A stretch of DNA of 64,000 bases from Paractinoplanes rishiriensis (GCF_016862375.1 NZ_BOMV01000069.1:1-64000); one strand, 5' to 3'. Shown: positions 8,169 to 14,772, numbered from the stretch's first letter. The notes: generated from the sequence alone by a model not told the origin. Made by a program: numbers and translations.

Positions 8169-8699
8169 ATGACCGATTACTGGATCGCTTGCCTGATGTG
8201 CGAGCTGGCGGGCGAGCACACCGGCGTGTGGACTGACGGCGACAGCGCCGAAGAAGCCGCGAGTCTATGCATGATGCCGGGCAAGCACGTCACCGTGACG
8301 ATCGGGCTCGACCCGGACGATCTGCGCCGCTGCCTGCTCGGGCACACCGCCACCGACGGTGAGGTGTACCTGGCCAGCCGCGCTCTCGACGGCATCGAGT
8401 TTCACAACAACAACGATGTCACCGCCTTCGTCGAATACCTGCGTCATCGGACCGATCTGCCGTTCGGGCCGGACAGCGTTGCCGTCTTCGAGAGCAGCTA
8501 CAAAGGGCGTTTCGCTGACCGGGCGGACTACGCCAAGCAGTACGCCGAAATGGTCGGCGAATGGACGCAGGTCTCCGCGCCGTGGCCGACCGGGCACATC
8601 GATTGGACTCGGGCCGCCGAGGCGCTGTTCAGGGAGTCCGACCGCTGGGACCTGGACGCCGTGAGCGGCGGCATCTACGTGTTCGGCGACGAGAAATAG
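8169..8699 (+). CDS. Hypothetical protein, 176 aa
   Basis: A 176-residue protein, ATG behind GGAGAGGA and 13 nt after the previous stop, so probably co-translated without a ribozyme between. The N-terminus is CLMCELAGEHTGVWTDG, and a later part HVTVTIGLDPDDLRRCLLGH alternates strand and helix. The C-terminus reads DWTRAAEALFRESDRWDLDAVSGGIYVFGDE. Antirestriction-like (ArdA) proteins are acidic and have EYL-type segments; here FVEYLRHRTDLP and YAKQYAEMVGEW make that a weak possibility only. Confidence 0.7.
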   Translation: MTDYWIACLMCELAGEHTGVWTDGDSAEEAASLCMMPGKHVTVTIGLDPDDLRRCLLGHTATDGEVYLASRALDGIEFHNNNDVTAFVEYLRHRTDLPFGPDSVAVFESSYKGRFADRADYAKQYAEMVGEWTQVSAPWPTGHIDWTRAAEALFRESDRWDLDAVSGGIYVFGDEK

Positions 8700-8706
8700 C
8701 CGAACG

Positions 8707-8751
8707 CCTGCACACCGACTCGGGCGGCGCGGGTTCAAGACCCGGTGCAGG
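8707..8751 (+). repeat. tRNA-like hairpin element, copy 1
   Basis: A 7-bp stem CCTGCAC (8707-8713) with GTGCAGG (8745-8751) directly stacks on CGGG (8730-8733), loop TTCAAGA (8734-8740), CCCG (8741-8744). This is the form of a tRNA acceptor stem plus T-arm, including the TTCRA loop and the G-C closing pair. The D and anticodon arms are replaced by about 16 nt. No CCA follows. A second copy lies at 9138-9182. The stem begins 81 nt before the ATG at 8788. Confidence 0.7.
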
Positions 8752-8787
8752 TACGCAACGCATTTTCCCTCGAATCAAGGAGTCCGT

Positions 8788-9129
8788 ATGGACGCATCGC
8801 GTGTTCCTGTCCTGATCACCGCCGTTGACGAGTTGGCGAGACTGCTCGACGGCATCGACACCGGAGACGTGTTCTCCTCCTTCACGTGCTCCGAGCTGGA
8901 CGGCATCGCCACCGTTCTGGCCATCGCGGGACACCAGGACACCGCGGCGTTCGTCATCGCCCAGCACGCCATGGGCGACGAGTTCGACGCGACCGGCGAG
9001 GACGACAGCGGCTTCGACGCGCACGCCGCGGTCGCCCGCGAGCAGGCCGCACACGAGGCGGTCGATCACCCCGAGGCGTTCAAGCGGGCCAGCTACCACG
9101 TCACTCGCCTGCTCGAAGCCGCGCTCTGA
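8788..9129 (+). CDS. Hypothetical acidic helical protein, 113 aa
   Basis: A 113-residue acidic, almost entirely helical protein. ATG follows AAGGAG with good spacing. Segments VPVLITAVDELARLLDGID, CSELDGIATVLAIAGHQDT and HVTRLLEAAL are amphipathic. The family resembles small acidic phage or plasmid proteins of unknown role. It is bracketed by the two tRNA-like hairpins, which may define its mRNA ends. Confidence 0.68.
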   Translation: MDASRVPVLITAVDELARLLDGIDTGDVFSSFTCSELDGIATVLAIAGHQDTAAFVIAQHAMGDEFDATGEDDSGFDAHAAVAREQAAHEAVDHPEAFKRASYHVTRLLEAAL

Positions 9130-9137
9130 CGTCGCCG

Positions 9138-9182
9138 TCTGCACGCTGACCTGGGCGGCGCGGGTTCATGACCCGGTGCAGG
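9138..9182 (+). repeat. tRNA-like hairpin element, copy 2
   Basis: The same fold as at 8707-8751: TCTGCAC (9138-9144) with GTGCAGG (9176-9182), one G-U pair, stacked on CGGG-TTCATGA-CCCG (9161-9175). The inner 16 nt keep the GGGCGGCG of copy 1. The loop changes A to T at the tRNA position-58 equivalent, which would weaken a true T-loop. The stem begins 80 nt before the ATG at 9218, nearly the same spacing as copy 1. Confidence 0.68.
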
Positions 9183-9217
9183 CATTTCCCCCTGATCCAT
9201 CGAGCCAAGGGATGACT

Positions 9218-9880
9218 ATGTCCACCGTCTTGATCGGCATGCTGCCGGGCAGCGACTACGACCGGACGACGTACGGCATCACGCACCGCAGCGCGCACGT
9301 GTTCCGGGTGACCGGCACGGGCGTGCACAACCGCTGCTATCCGCACCGGGTCCAGGTGTGGGACAACACCGGACGCCCGAACACCGACCCCGGCCGGTTC
9401 ACCGAGTTCACCGGGCGCGTCGGGCCGGGCGCGTACATCGACCCGTGCGGGAAGGGCACCGACACTCCCGTCACGGTCACCACCAGCGCCGAGGCGGTCG
9501 CGGTCACGAACAACGGCACCAACACCGGGACCGAGGCCAGCGGTCAGGTTTATGCGCCCGAGACGATCGCGATGGGCGACGTCGTGATCCTGGTCTACCC
9601 CGGCGGGCTGCTGTCGGAGCCGTACGTGCTGACCGCCCGGCCGCTCGGCGATCCCCGGTTGACGCCGCTGGCCGCGAACACGGTGACGCCGGACCTGCTG
9701 CGGGCGCTGAACGCCGCGCGGCAGTTCGAGCAGACCGCTGCCGCGGAGCTGGCCAAGTTGGGCGAGGTGGCCGAGGAAACCGGCGACTTCCGGCACCGCG
9801 ACGAGCGCAGCGCCGACCTGGGCGAGGTGGCGTGGGAGCGGCTGTCGGATCTGCTGGCCCACCTCGACCAGGTGCAGTAA
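9218..9880 (+). CDS. Hypothetical protein, 220 aa
   Basis: A 220-residue protein. ATG 9218 is 7 nt after AAGG; an ATG at 9212 is too close to it. The N-terminal part is beta-rich with conserved Cys (HNRCYPHRVQVWDNTGRPNT and YIDPCGKGTDTPVTVTTSAEAVAVTNNG). The middle has QVYAPETIAMGDVVILVYPGG and the C-terminus is a helical, charged stretch ending LLAHLDQVQ. No family recognised. The stop is 4 nt before ribozyme 2. Confidence 0.7.
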   Translation: MSTVLIGMLPGSDYDRTTYGITHRSAHVFRVTGTGVHNRCYPHRVQVWDNTGRPNTDPGRFTEFTGRVGPGAYIDPCGKGTDTPVTVTTSAEAVAVTNNGTNTGTEASGQVYAPETIAMGDVVILVYPGGLLSEPYVLTARPLGDPRLTPLAANTVTPDLLRALNAARQFEQTAAAELAKLGEVAEETGDFRHRDERSADLGEVAWERLSDLLAHLDQVQ

Positions 9881-9884
9881 ATGC

Positions 9885-9942
9885 CGGCCGAAACCCCTGC
9901 GGGGGTCGCGTGGACTGGCATTCCACGCCTGACGAGGCTGCC
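9885..9942 (+). ncRNA. Type II hammerhead ribozyme 2
   Basis: Stem II 3' strand GCC is at 9887-9889 (may extend to 9885), GAAA at 9890-9893. Stem III ACCCC/GGGGT spans 9893-9906, and cleavage is predicted after C9907. Stem I is GCGTGGA/TCCACGC (9908-9914 with 9922-9928), loop CTGGCAT. The core CTGACGA is at 9929-9935, stem II GGC at 9936-9938, and TGCC at 9939-9942 complements loop GGCA. This copy alone has no extra nucleotide between the core and stem II. The cut leaves a 56-nt leader. Confidence 0.94.
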
Positions 9943-9963
9943 AAGAATTTTGGGAGGACAGTT

Positions 9964-10554
9964 TTGAGCGACTCGATTGAGCGGGTGCGGGTGCTGGCCG
10001 GGCACACCAGCAAGGACAGCGCCTACCTGGTCGACGACTACCCGTACGGGCGGACCCTGCGCTGCAAGATCCGGTACTGGGTCGAGACCGCGACCAAGGG
10101 CGCGAAGAAAGGTCAGCAGCGGTTCGTCCGGCAGACCACTAACCCGAAGGCCGAAGGCGAGCCCTGGAACACCGCCCATCCCGGCCAGTACGGGCCGCTG
10201 GTGTTCCTCTACCTCGACGAGCAGGATCACGTGCAGCACATCGGCGTGAGCCAGTACGGCGTCACCCCGCAGGCCGACGCCCGCATCCGGCTGTTGGGCA
10301 TCTACGACCAGATGACCACGGACCAGCGCCATCTGTATGACGCCATGGTCGCCGTCTCCCGCCGGTATCCCGAGCCGTGGCAGGACTGGGACAACGCCGT
10401 CACCGCGATGGTCGAGCACATCCGCGTCACCGGCGACGACCCGGCACCGGCCAACGGCATTTGGGAATGGCCCGGTGGGCGGGCGTACGTCCCTGAGTAC
10501 GACCTGCCGGTCTACGTCACCAGTGCCCGGCAGCGCCTCGCCGCCGCGCAGTAG
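9964..10554 (+). CDS. Hypothetical protein, 196 aa (TTG start)
   Basis: A 196-residue protein starting at TTG 9964, 6 nt after GGGAGGA. Segments include GRTLRCKIRYWVETATKGAKKGQQRFVRQTTNP, then YGPLVFLYLDEQDHVQHIGVS and RIRLLGIYDQMTTDQRHLYD. The basic beta region may bind nucleic acid. It is reminiscent of unknown proteins encoded next to conjugation or replication genes in actinomycete elements; no function assigned. It lies between ribozymes 2 and 3. Confidence 0.7.
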   Translation: MSDSIERVRVLAGHTSKDSAYLVDDYPYGRTLRCKIRYWVETATKGAKKGQQRFVRQTTNPKAEGEPWNTAHPGQYGPLVFLYLDEQDHVQHIGVSQYGVTPQADARIRLLGIYDQMTTDQRHLYDAMVAVSRRYPEPWQDWDNAVTAMVEHIRVTGDDPAPANGIWEWPGGRAYVPEYDLPVYVTSARQRLAAAQ

Positions 10555-10575
10555 CCCTTTCGCACCACCTGTTGA

Positions 10576-10650
10576 GCCGAAACCGCGTCCGGCTCCAGGG
10601 GGTCGGGCTCGGTCCGCCGGACTGGCATTCCGGCGCTGACGATGGCTGCC
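10576..10650 (+). ncRNA. Type II hammerhead ribozyme 3
   Basis: Stem II GCC is at 10576-10578, GAAA at 10579-10582. Stem III starts ACCG and ends CGGT (10582-10613), is extended by about 10 more pairs with one mismatch, and cleavage is predicted after C10614. Stem I is CGCCGGA/TCCGGCG (10615-10621 with 10629-10635), a different sequence from copies 1 and 2 but fully paired, loop CTGGCAT. The core CTGACGA is at 10636-10642, extra T at 10643, GGC at 10644-10646 and TGCC at 10647-10650. The cut leaves a 54-nt leader before ATG 10669. Confidence 0.94.
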
Positions 10651-10668
10651 GACACAGAACGGATCCCT

Positions 10669-11064
10669 ATGAATACCGACGTGGTCGATGCTGGCGTGCG
10701 CACGCTCGCCGAGCAGATCAGCAATGGGCAGACGACACCGGAGGCCGTGCTTCCCGATGGCGTGATTCTCGGCGTGCGGATCCTGCCCGATCGTGACGCG
10801 CACCCGTCGGACTACGACGAGTACGGCCCTGCAGACCTCGACGCCTTCCGGGACGGCGAATGGCGGTTCGTGGGGCTGCGGGTCGTGGTCAACCCCGGCC
10901 CCGCCGAGATCGCTTCCAACGGGGTGTGGGCCGTCGAACTCGGCCGCACCGAAGGCGACATCGAGACCGGCTACCTGCAAGACCTCATCCACTGCGAGCT
11001 GGCCGGGATCACCGAGCAGCTACCGCCCGCTGACGTCGCGCTGGTCGAGGCGCTGACGCGATGA
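10669..11064 (+). CDS. Hypothetical protein, 131 aa
   Basis: A 131-residue protein with a poor ribosome site (ACGGA) 18 nt after ribozyme 3. The sequence alternates strands and helices (AVLPDGVILGVRILPDRDAH, WRFVGLRVVVNPGPAEIAS, VWAVELGRTEGDIETGYLQDL). Its last codons overlap the next gene by ATGA, so the two are translationally coupled. Unknown family. Confidence 0.68.
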   Translation: MNTDVVDAGVRTLAEQISNGQTTPEAVLPDGVILGVRILPDRDAHPSDYDEYGPADLDAFRDGEWRFVGLRVVVNPGPAEIASNGVWAVELGRTEGDIETGYLQDLIHCELAGITEQLPPADVALVEALTR

Positions 11065-11384
11065 GCTACCCCATCGACGAGGTCACCGACCCGGCCGGCT
11101 TCGGCAAGCCGGTACTGCGCGACGCGGCCCGCCGGTTCGGCGTGCCGGGCTGGTCACGGATGACCAAAGCCGAGCTGGTCGAAGCCCTGGAGTACACCGC
11201 GTGGTCGCCGGCCGCCGAGACGAGCCACACCTACCTGCGCGAGCACCACCCGCAACGCGGGCAGCCGGCCGGCACGTGCGCTGTCTGTTTCCGCCCGCAC
11301 GAGCGGCACGGCTCGCCGCAGCCGGGCCGGTTCGGCTGGCCCAACGAGTGGCGCTGGCAGCTCGGCGAACCCTTCCCCACGTAG
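11061..11384 (+). CDS. Small SAP-like and zinc-site protein
   Basis: A 107-residue protein. Residues about 13-42 (GFGKPVLRDAARRFGVPGWSRMTKAELVEAL) look like a SAP or Rho-N type helix-extended-loop-helix that often binds nucleic acid. The rest has CAVCFRPHERHGSPQPG, a possible CxxC-H-H metal site. ATGA overlap with the upstream gene. This is pattern-based; no exact family is recognised. Confidence 0.62.
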   Translation: MSYPIDEVTDPAGFGKPVLRDAARRFGVPGWSRMTKAELVEALEYTAWSPAAETSHTYLREHHPQRGQPAGTCAVCFRPHERHGSPQPGRFGWPNEWRWQLGEPFPT

Positions 11385-11409
11385 CGACCTGACCAAAGAG
11401 GAGAACCCC

Positions 11410-11658
11410 ATGCAGATCCCGCACAGCATCGGCCCGCACCGCGTGGTCGCGTTCACCCGCATCGGGTCCGACCCCAGCACCAACCCCGATCAGGGCATCG
11501 CGATCACCCGCGACCGGGACGGCTTCAACGTCCACACCGTGTTCCTCGCCGACCGGGAGATCGGCCGGTGGGAGGGGCAGAACGGCCGCTACGGCGTGAC
11601 CTGGCAGCGCGCCCTGGACGCGATGGTCGACCGCGCCGCCCCGTCACCGCCTCCATGA
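11410..11658 (+). CDS. Hypothetical protein, 82 aa
   Basis: An 82-residue protein with ATG behind AGAGGAGA. It is a short beta-rich domain (HRVVAFTRIGSD, GIAITRDRDGFNVHTVFL, EIGRWEGQNGRYGVTWQRALDAMVDR). Its TGA stop shares its last base with the first stem II base considered for ribozyme 4, so gene end and ribozyme are contiguous. Unknown function. Confidence 0.65.
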   Translation: MQIPHSIGPHRVVAFTRIGSDPSTNPDQGIAITRDRDGFNVHTVFLADREIGRWEGQNGRYGVTWQRALDAMVDRAAPSPPP

Positions 11659-11731
11659 GCCGAAACCCCGCCCCGGCAGGACCGTGGCGTGGGTCGCCAG
11701 GGGTGGCGTCCTTGGCCTGACGATGGCCGCC
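11658..11731 (+). ncRNA. Type II hammerhead ribozyme 4 (compensatory variant)
   Basis: Stem II GCC is at 11659-11661, GAAA at 11662-11665. Stem III ACCC/GGGT closes a longer imperfect helix (11665-11694), and cleavage is predicted after C11695. Stem I is GCCAGGG/CCTTGGC (11696-11702 with 11710-11716, one G-U), loop GTGGCGT. The core CTGACGA is at 11717-11723, extra T at 11724, GGC at 11725-11727, tail CGCC at 11728-11731. Loop GGCG pairs with tail CGCC, where other copies pair GGCA with TGCC. The cut leaves a 51-nt leader before GTG 11747. Confidence 0.92.
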
Positions 11732-11746
11732 AACAAGGAGGTTTAC

Positions 11747-12010
11747 GTGGACGACTACGTCCGAGCGGACGCGACCGTCACGGTCACGCTCACCGCGGAA
11801 ATGGCGATGCTGTTCATGTCCGGCATCCGCCGGATGGACAACGGCTGGGTCGCATCGCTGACCAAGGAAGAAGCCGAACGCAAGATCGAACCCGACATCC
11901 ACGCAGCACGGCACCTGCCCAACCACATCGCCCGCGCCCTACGCGACCTGGGCGAAAAGGTCAGCACCGCCGAGATCGCCTTCAACACCCCCATCAAGAT
12001 CAGCAAGTAG
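11747..12010 (+). CDS. Hypothetical protein, 87 aa
   Basis: An 87-residue protein starting at GTG 11747, 5 nt after a strong AAGGAGG. It has a short strand (ATVTVTLTAEMAMLF) then helices (VASLTKEEAERKIEPDIHAARHLPNHIARALRDLGEKVS). Unknown family. It lies between ribozymes 4 and 5. Confidence 0.68.
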   Translation: MDDYVRADATVTVTLTAEMAMLFMSGIRRMDNGWVASLTKEEAERKIEPDIHAARHLPNHIARALRDLGEKVSTAEIAFNTPIKISK

Positions 12011-12081
12011 GCCGAAACCTACCCCCAGCAAACCTGGGTGTAGGTCGTGCGGGCGGCATCCCGCACCTGACGATGGCTGCC
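12011..12081 (+). ncRNA. Type II hammerhead ribozyme 5
   Basis: Stem II GCC is at 12011-12013, GAAA at 12014-12017. Stem III ACCTAC/GTAGGT extends through CCCA/TGGG (12017-12045), and cleavage is predicted after C12046. Stem I is GTGCGGG/CCCGCAC (12047-12053 with 12060-12066), a third independent stem sequence, with a 6-nt loop CGGCAT. The core CTGACGA is at 12067-12073, extra T at 12074, GGC at 12075-12077 and TGCC at 12078-12081, complementary to loop GGCA. Confidence 0.93.
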
Positions 12082-12088
12082 ACCAGGG

Positions 12089-12229
12089 ATGACGCGTGAC
12101 ACGGCGCCCCCGGTGGGCGGCCATCACGTATTTGTCCTGTCGCTCGCTGCGCCGTGGTGGAGGAACCTCCCGCGGGCATCTGATCGCAGCGGCGGCGAGC
12201 TATCCATTCCTCGAAGGAGATCCCTTTGA
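12089..12229 (+). CDS. Possible small ORF after ribozyme 5
   Basis: An open frame of 46 codons from ATG 12089; its TGA overlaps the TTG of the next gene (TTGA). That junction and the position right after a ribozyme argue for translation. The short gap between AGGG and the ATG, and the Arg/Pro/Ser-rich sequence, argue against it. A GTG at 12096 in another frame is better spaced but runs into a shadow of the next gene. Confidence 0.25.
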   Translation: MTRDTAPPVGGHHVFVLSLAAPWWRNLPRASDRSGGELSIPRRRSL

Positions 12230-12528
12230 CTGCCACCGTACTGCCCACCCGCGCCGACACCATTCAGCACCGTTTCGAGCGCTACCACGCCGAGCACCCC
12301 GAGGTGTTCGCCCGGCTAGAGCGCATGGCCGGCGAATGGTTCGACCTCGGCCACCCCGCCGTCAGCATCGGCATGCTGTGGGAAGCGATGCGCTGGCTCA
12401 CCGGCACCAGCTCGGTCGAGCCGATCCGCCTCAACGACCACTACCGCTCCCGGTACGTCCGCATGCTGATCGACAAGCACCCGGACTGGGAGGCCCGGTT
12501 CCGCGTCCGCGAGCTGCGCACCGCGTGA
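12226..12528 (+). CDS. Hypothetical protein, 100 aa
   Basis: A 100-residue helical protein starting at TTG 12226 behind AAGGAGA. Segments RFERYHAEHPEVFARLERMAGEWFDLG and VSIGMLWEAMRWLTG, then LNDHYRSRYVRMLIDKHPDWEARFRVRELR. This pattern (HPEVF..L, S.G.LWE..RW) is common in small proteins of phage and mobile elements that carry VRR-NUC or replication genes; function unknown. The end overlaps the next start by GTGA. Confidence 0.75.
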   Translation: MTATVLPTRADTIQHRFERYHAEHPEVFARLERMAGEWFDLGHPAVSIGMLWEAMRWLTGTSSVEPIRLNDHYRSRYVRMLIDKHPDWEARFRVRELRTA

Positions 12529-12950
12529 AGCTCACCCCCCGCGGACCGGAAGTCGACGCTGTCGTCCGGCTGCTGGAGGACGACAGCTACGCCAGCGCCG
12601 AGGCGCTCGCCAGGGCCATCATCAAAACCGTCGCCGACGAGCTGGATCTGCGCGACTGGTACGCGCTGACGCACCGCTGGCGGGACGGAACGCGTGGCAT
12701 TAACTGGGGGCCGTTCGCGTCCCCCATCGAGGCGTTGCGTGTCGCCGAGTACATCGGCGCAGGGCAGTTCGGCGCGGTCAAGCTCTACAGCCCCGGCGTC
12801 TTGGTCGCCAACGCCAAAGGCCGCAAGAACACCGCCGGCTACTGCCGCCGCCCCGAGTGCGGGCACGCGCCGTTCCTGCATCTGATGGCCGGCTCCGGCC
12901 GCGGCGGGTGCGGCCTGTCCAGTTGCGGCTGTCCTCGCTTCACCAAGTAG
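12525..12950 (+). CDS. Hypothetical protein with Cys-rich C-terminus, 141 aa
   Basis: A 141-residue protein from GTG 12525, coupled to the previous gene by a GTGA overlap. The N-terminal part is helical (VVRLLEDDSYASAEALARAIIKTV). The middle is WYALTHRWRDGTRGINWGPFASPIEALRVAEY. The C-terminus is YCRRPECGHAPFLHLM then GCGLSSCGCPRF, an arrangement of Cys and His suited to one or two zinc sites. Similar Cys-rich tails occur in actinophage proteins of unknown role. Confidence 0.72.
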   Translation: MKLTPRGPEVDAVVRLLEDDSYASAEALARAIIKTVADELDLRDWYALTHRWRDGTRGINWGPFASPIEALRVAEYIGAGQFGAVKLYSPGVLVANAKGRKNTAGYCRRPECGHAPFLHLMAGSGRGGCGLSSCGCPRFTK

Positions 12951-13022
12951 CGGGCCGCCGCCCTTGCCCTGGCCCGCCACGAGCGGGCCGTTGCTCATGC
13001 CCGACCACGAGGAGACCCCTTC

Positions 13023-13244
13023 GTGACGAACGAGCCGGCTGATCTCGATCAGCTTCCCGCGCTCATCTCCGTTCCCCTGGCCGCCAAGATCCTCGGCCTC
13101 GAACGATCCTCCGCGTACCGCTACGCCGCAGCCGGAGAGCTTCCCATCAAGCGCCTCGGCGGACGCGTGTACGTCATCACCGCCAAGATCCGCCCCCTGA
13201 TCACCGGCCAGGACGAGCCGGTTCCGCTGCAACCACCGCGATAG
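13023..13244 (+). CDS. Excisionase-type helix-turn-helix protein
   Basis: A 73-residue protein from GTG 13023. Residues about 16-56 (SVPLAAKILGLERSSAYRYAAAGELPIKRLGGRVYVI) form the winged helix of the MerR-like excisionase/AlpA family. Together with the integrase that starts 11 bp after its stop this is the usual xis-int pair of actinobacterial integrative elements: Xis bends att DNA and directs the recombinase towards excision. Confidence 0.88.
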   Translation: MTNEPADLDQLPALISVPLAAKILGLERSSAYRYAAAGELPIKRLGGRVYVITAKIRPLITGQDEPVPLQPPR

Positions 13245-13255
13245 GAAGGAAGTGA

Positions 13256-14668
13256 ATGGCACGCCGGAAAACCCAGGACGCCGCAGACGGCGCCGGCAAG
13301 AACGATCGAGGCCCAGTCCCCAAGGTCAAGGGCCTCACCATCTACCAGCGGCGGAACAAGTGGTCGTTCACGCTCTACGGCGAGCCGGACACGCTCACCA
13401 AGAAGCGAGAAAGGCACAACCGCGGCGGCTTCGGCAGCGAATGGGAGGCGTTCGACGCCGCAATGCTGCTGAAGGCCAAAATCGCCACCGGCGAGGTCGT
13501 CAAACGGCTCCAGCCCGCCACAGCAACGGTCGACGAGGTCATGCTGCTGTGGCTGGAGACCATCAAGCCCGTGGTCAAGCCCTCCACGTACGCGAACTGG
13601 ACGGTCAACTACGAGGCGTACGTCTGCCCGATGATCGGTCATCACCGATTCCGGGACGCAGACGTTCTCGTCCTCAACGCCTTCTACAAGCGGTTGAGCG
13701 AGGAGGGCCGGCGCAAGCCGGACAACATCACGGCGATGTACCACTATTGGAAGGAGAACGCGCACCTCCGCGACGGCCAAGGACCCACCTCGGCAGAAAT
13801 CGCCAAGGCGTGCGAGGTCACCATCTACGCCGCCAAGGCCGCCCTAACGAAGTTCCGGCGCGGCCGAGTCCCGACACCGCAGCCGCCCGGTCTCGCCCGC
13901 AAGTCGATTAAGAACATCCACGACATGTTGTCACTCGTTTGGGTGGACGCGATCGGCTGGGGCTACGCGGTCAGCAACGCCACAACAGACGCCAAGCTGC
14001 CCCGCGATCCGAACGGGCGCAGGAACAGGCAACGCCAGATGCCATGGACCCTCGACCAGCTCACACGTTTCCTGGCCTTCGCGATGAAGGACCGATTCGC
14101 CGCCATGTGGGTGCTGGAGGCGACGACCGGCATGCGCCGCTCGGAGCTGGCCGGTGTCGACGAGTACCGACTGGACCGGGAAGAGAAGCTCCTTCATGTC
14201 CGTGACACCCGGGTCGTGGTCAACGGTGTTGCTGTCGACTCCGACGGCAAGAGCGAGGCTGGCTGGCGGACCATCTCTCTGGACGACTTCACGCTCGAAG
14301 TGCTGGATCTCCACCTGGAGATGCTCACCCGCGAGCGTGAGGAGTTCGGCGAGGGCTACCACCACACCGGCAAGCTGTTCGTCTGGCCGGACGGGCGCCT
14401 CCCACACCCGGACACCTTCACCCGCCGCTTCAACTGGCTGGTTGACCAGGCCGGACTCCCGCCGATCGAGCTGCACGACATGCGGCACGTCTATATCACC
14501 CTCGCTCGGGTGCTGGGTGTGAACCGCAAAATCCTGGCCGATCGAGTGGGCCACGCCAACGAGACCGTGACCGACACCATCTACACGGACAAGACCACCG
14601 GCCATGACCGGGAGGTCGCGGACGTGGTTGCTGGCGCGATTCGCACTGCGCTACAGCAAGCGGCCTGA
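13256..14668 (+). CDS. Tyrosine site-specific integrase
   Basis: A 470-residue tyrosine recombinase. Catalytic residues are visible: Arg294 in TTGMRRSEL, Lys332 in DGKSEAGWR, His407 and Arg410 in ELHDMRHVY, His433 in DRVGHAN, and the nucleophile Tyr443 in TIYTDKT. An AP2-like arm-binding domain is at about 25-85. The core-binding domain (90-240) carries an extra 50-60 residue basic insert (about 155-215), making the protein longer than most such integrases. Its 3' end is 104 bp from the 3' end of a tRNA-fMet gene, so attachment inside that tRNA gene is very likely. Confidence 0.95.
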   Translation: MARRKTQDAADGAGKNDRGPVPKVKGLTIYQRRNKWSFTLYGEPDTLTKKRERHNRGGFGSEWEAFDAAMLLKAKIATGEVVKRLQPATATVDEVMLLWLETIKPVVKPSTYANWTVNYEAYVCPMIGHHRFRDADVLVLNAFYKRLSEEGRRKPDNITAMYHYWKENAHLRDGQGPTSAEIAKACEVTIYAAKAALTKFRRGRVPTPQPPGLARKSIKNIHDMLSLVWVDAIGWGYAVSNATTDAKLPRDPNGRRNRQRQMPWTLDQLTRFLAFAMKDRFAAMWVLEATTGMRRSELAGVDEYRLDREEKLLHVRDTRVVVNGVAVDSDGKSEAGWRTISLDDFTLEVLDLHLEMLTREREEFGEGYHHTGKLFVWPDGRLPHPDTFTRRFNWLVDQAGLPPIELHDMRHVYITLARVLGVNRKILADRVGHANETVTDTIYTDKTTGHDREVADVVAGAIRTALQQAA

Positions 14669-14732
14669 ACGACCGCGGTTTACTACCACTTTTACTACCA
14701 TGATCGACCCGCGTGTCCGTTTAGGTACGGAA

Positions 14733-14765
14733 AAGGCCCTCGAACCTGTCCGGTTCGAGGGCCTT
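14733..14765 (-). terminator. Intrinsic terminator of tRNA-fMet copy 1
   Basis: Perfect 14-bp hairpin AAGGCCCTCGAACC/GGTTCGAGGGCCTT with a 5-nt loop. On the minus strand it is followed by TTTT-rich sequence, so it ends the tRNA transcript; it lies just after the integrase gene on the other strand. Confidence 0.85.
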
Positions 14766-14772
14766 CGTCCAG

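Noticed and set aside
8707..9182. Functional tRNA genes at the two T-arm-like repeats
   Set aside because: There is no D arm, no anticodon arm and no space for them (16 nt); only the acceptor and T-arm shape is present.
7733..12081. The five intergenic repeats as ordinary terminators or REP-like hairpins
   Set aside because: Simple hairpins would not keep GAAA, GUC, CTGAYGA and a closing GCC/GGC in a fixed order while the stems change sequence; the hammerhead model explains every conserved position.
12096..12950. One 284-residue protein from GTG 12096
   Set aside because: Its middle part is Arg/Pro/His-rich and overlaps the better gene at 12226-12528; only the last 141 codons, starting at GTG 12525, look like protein.
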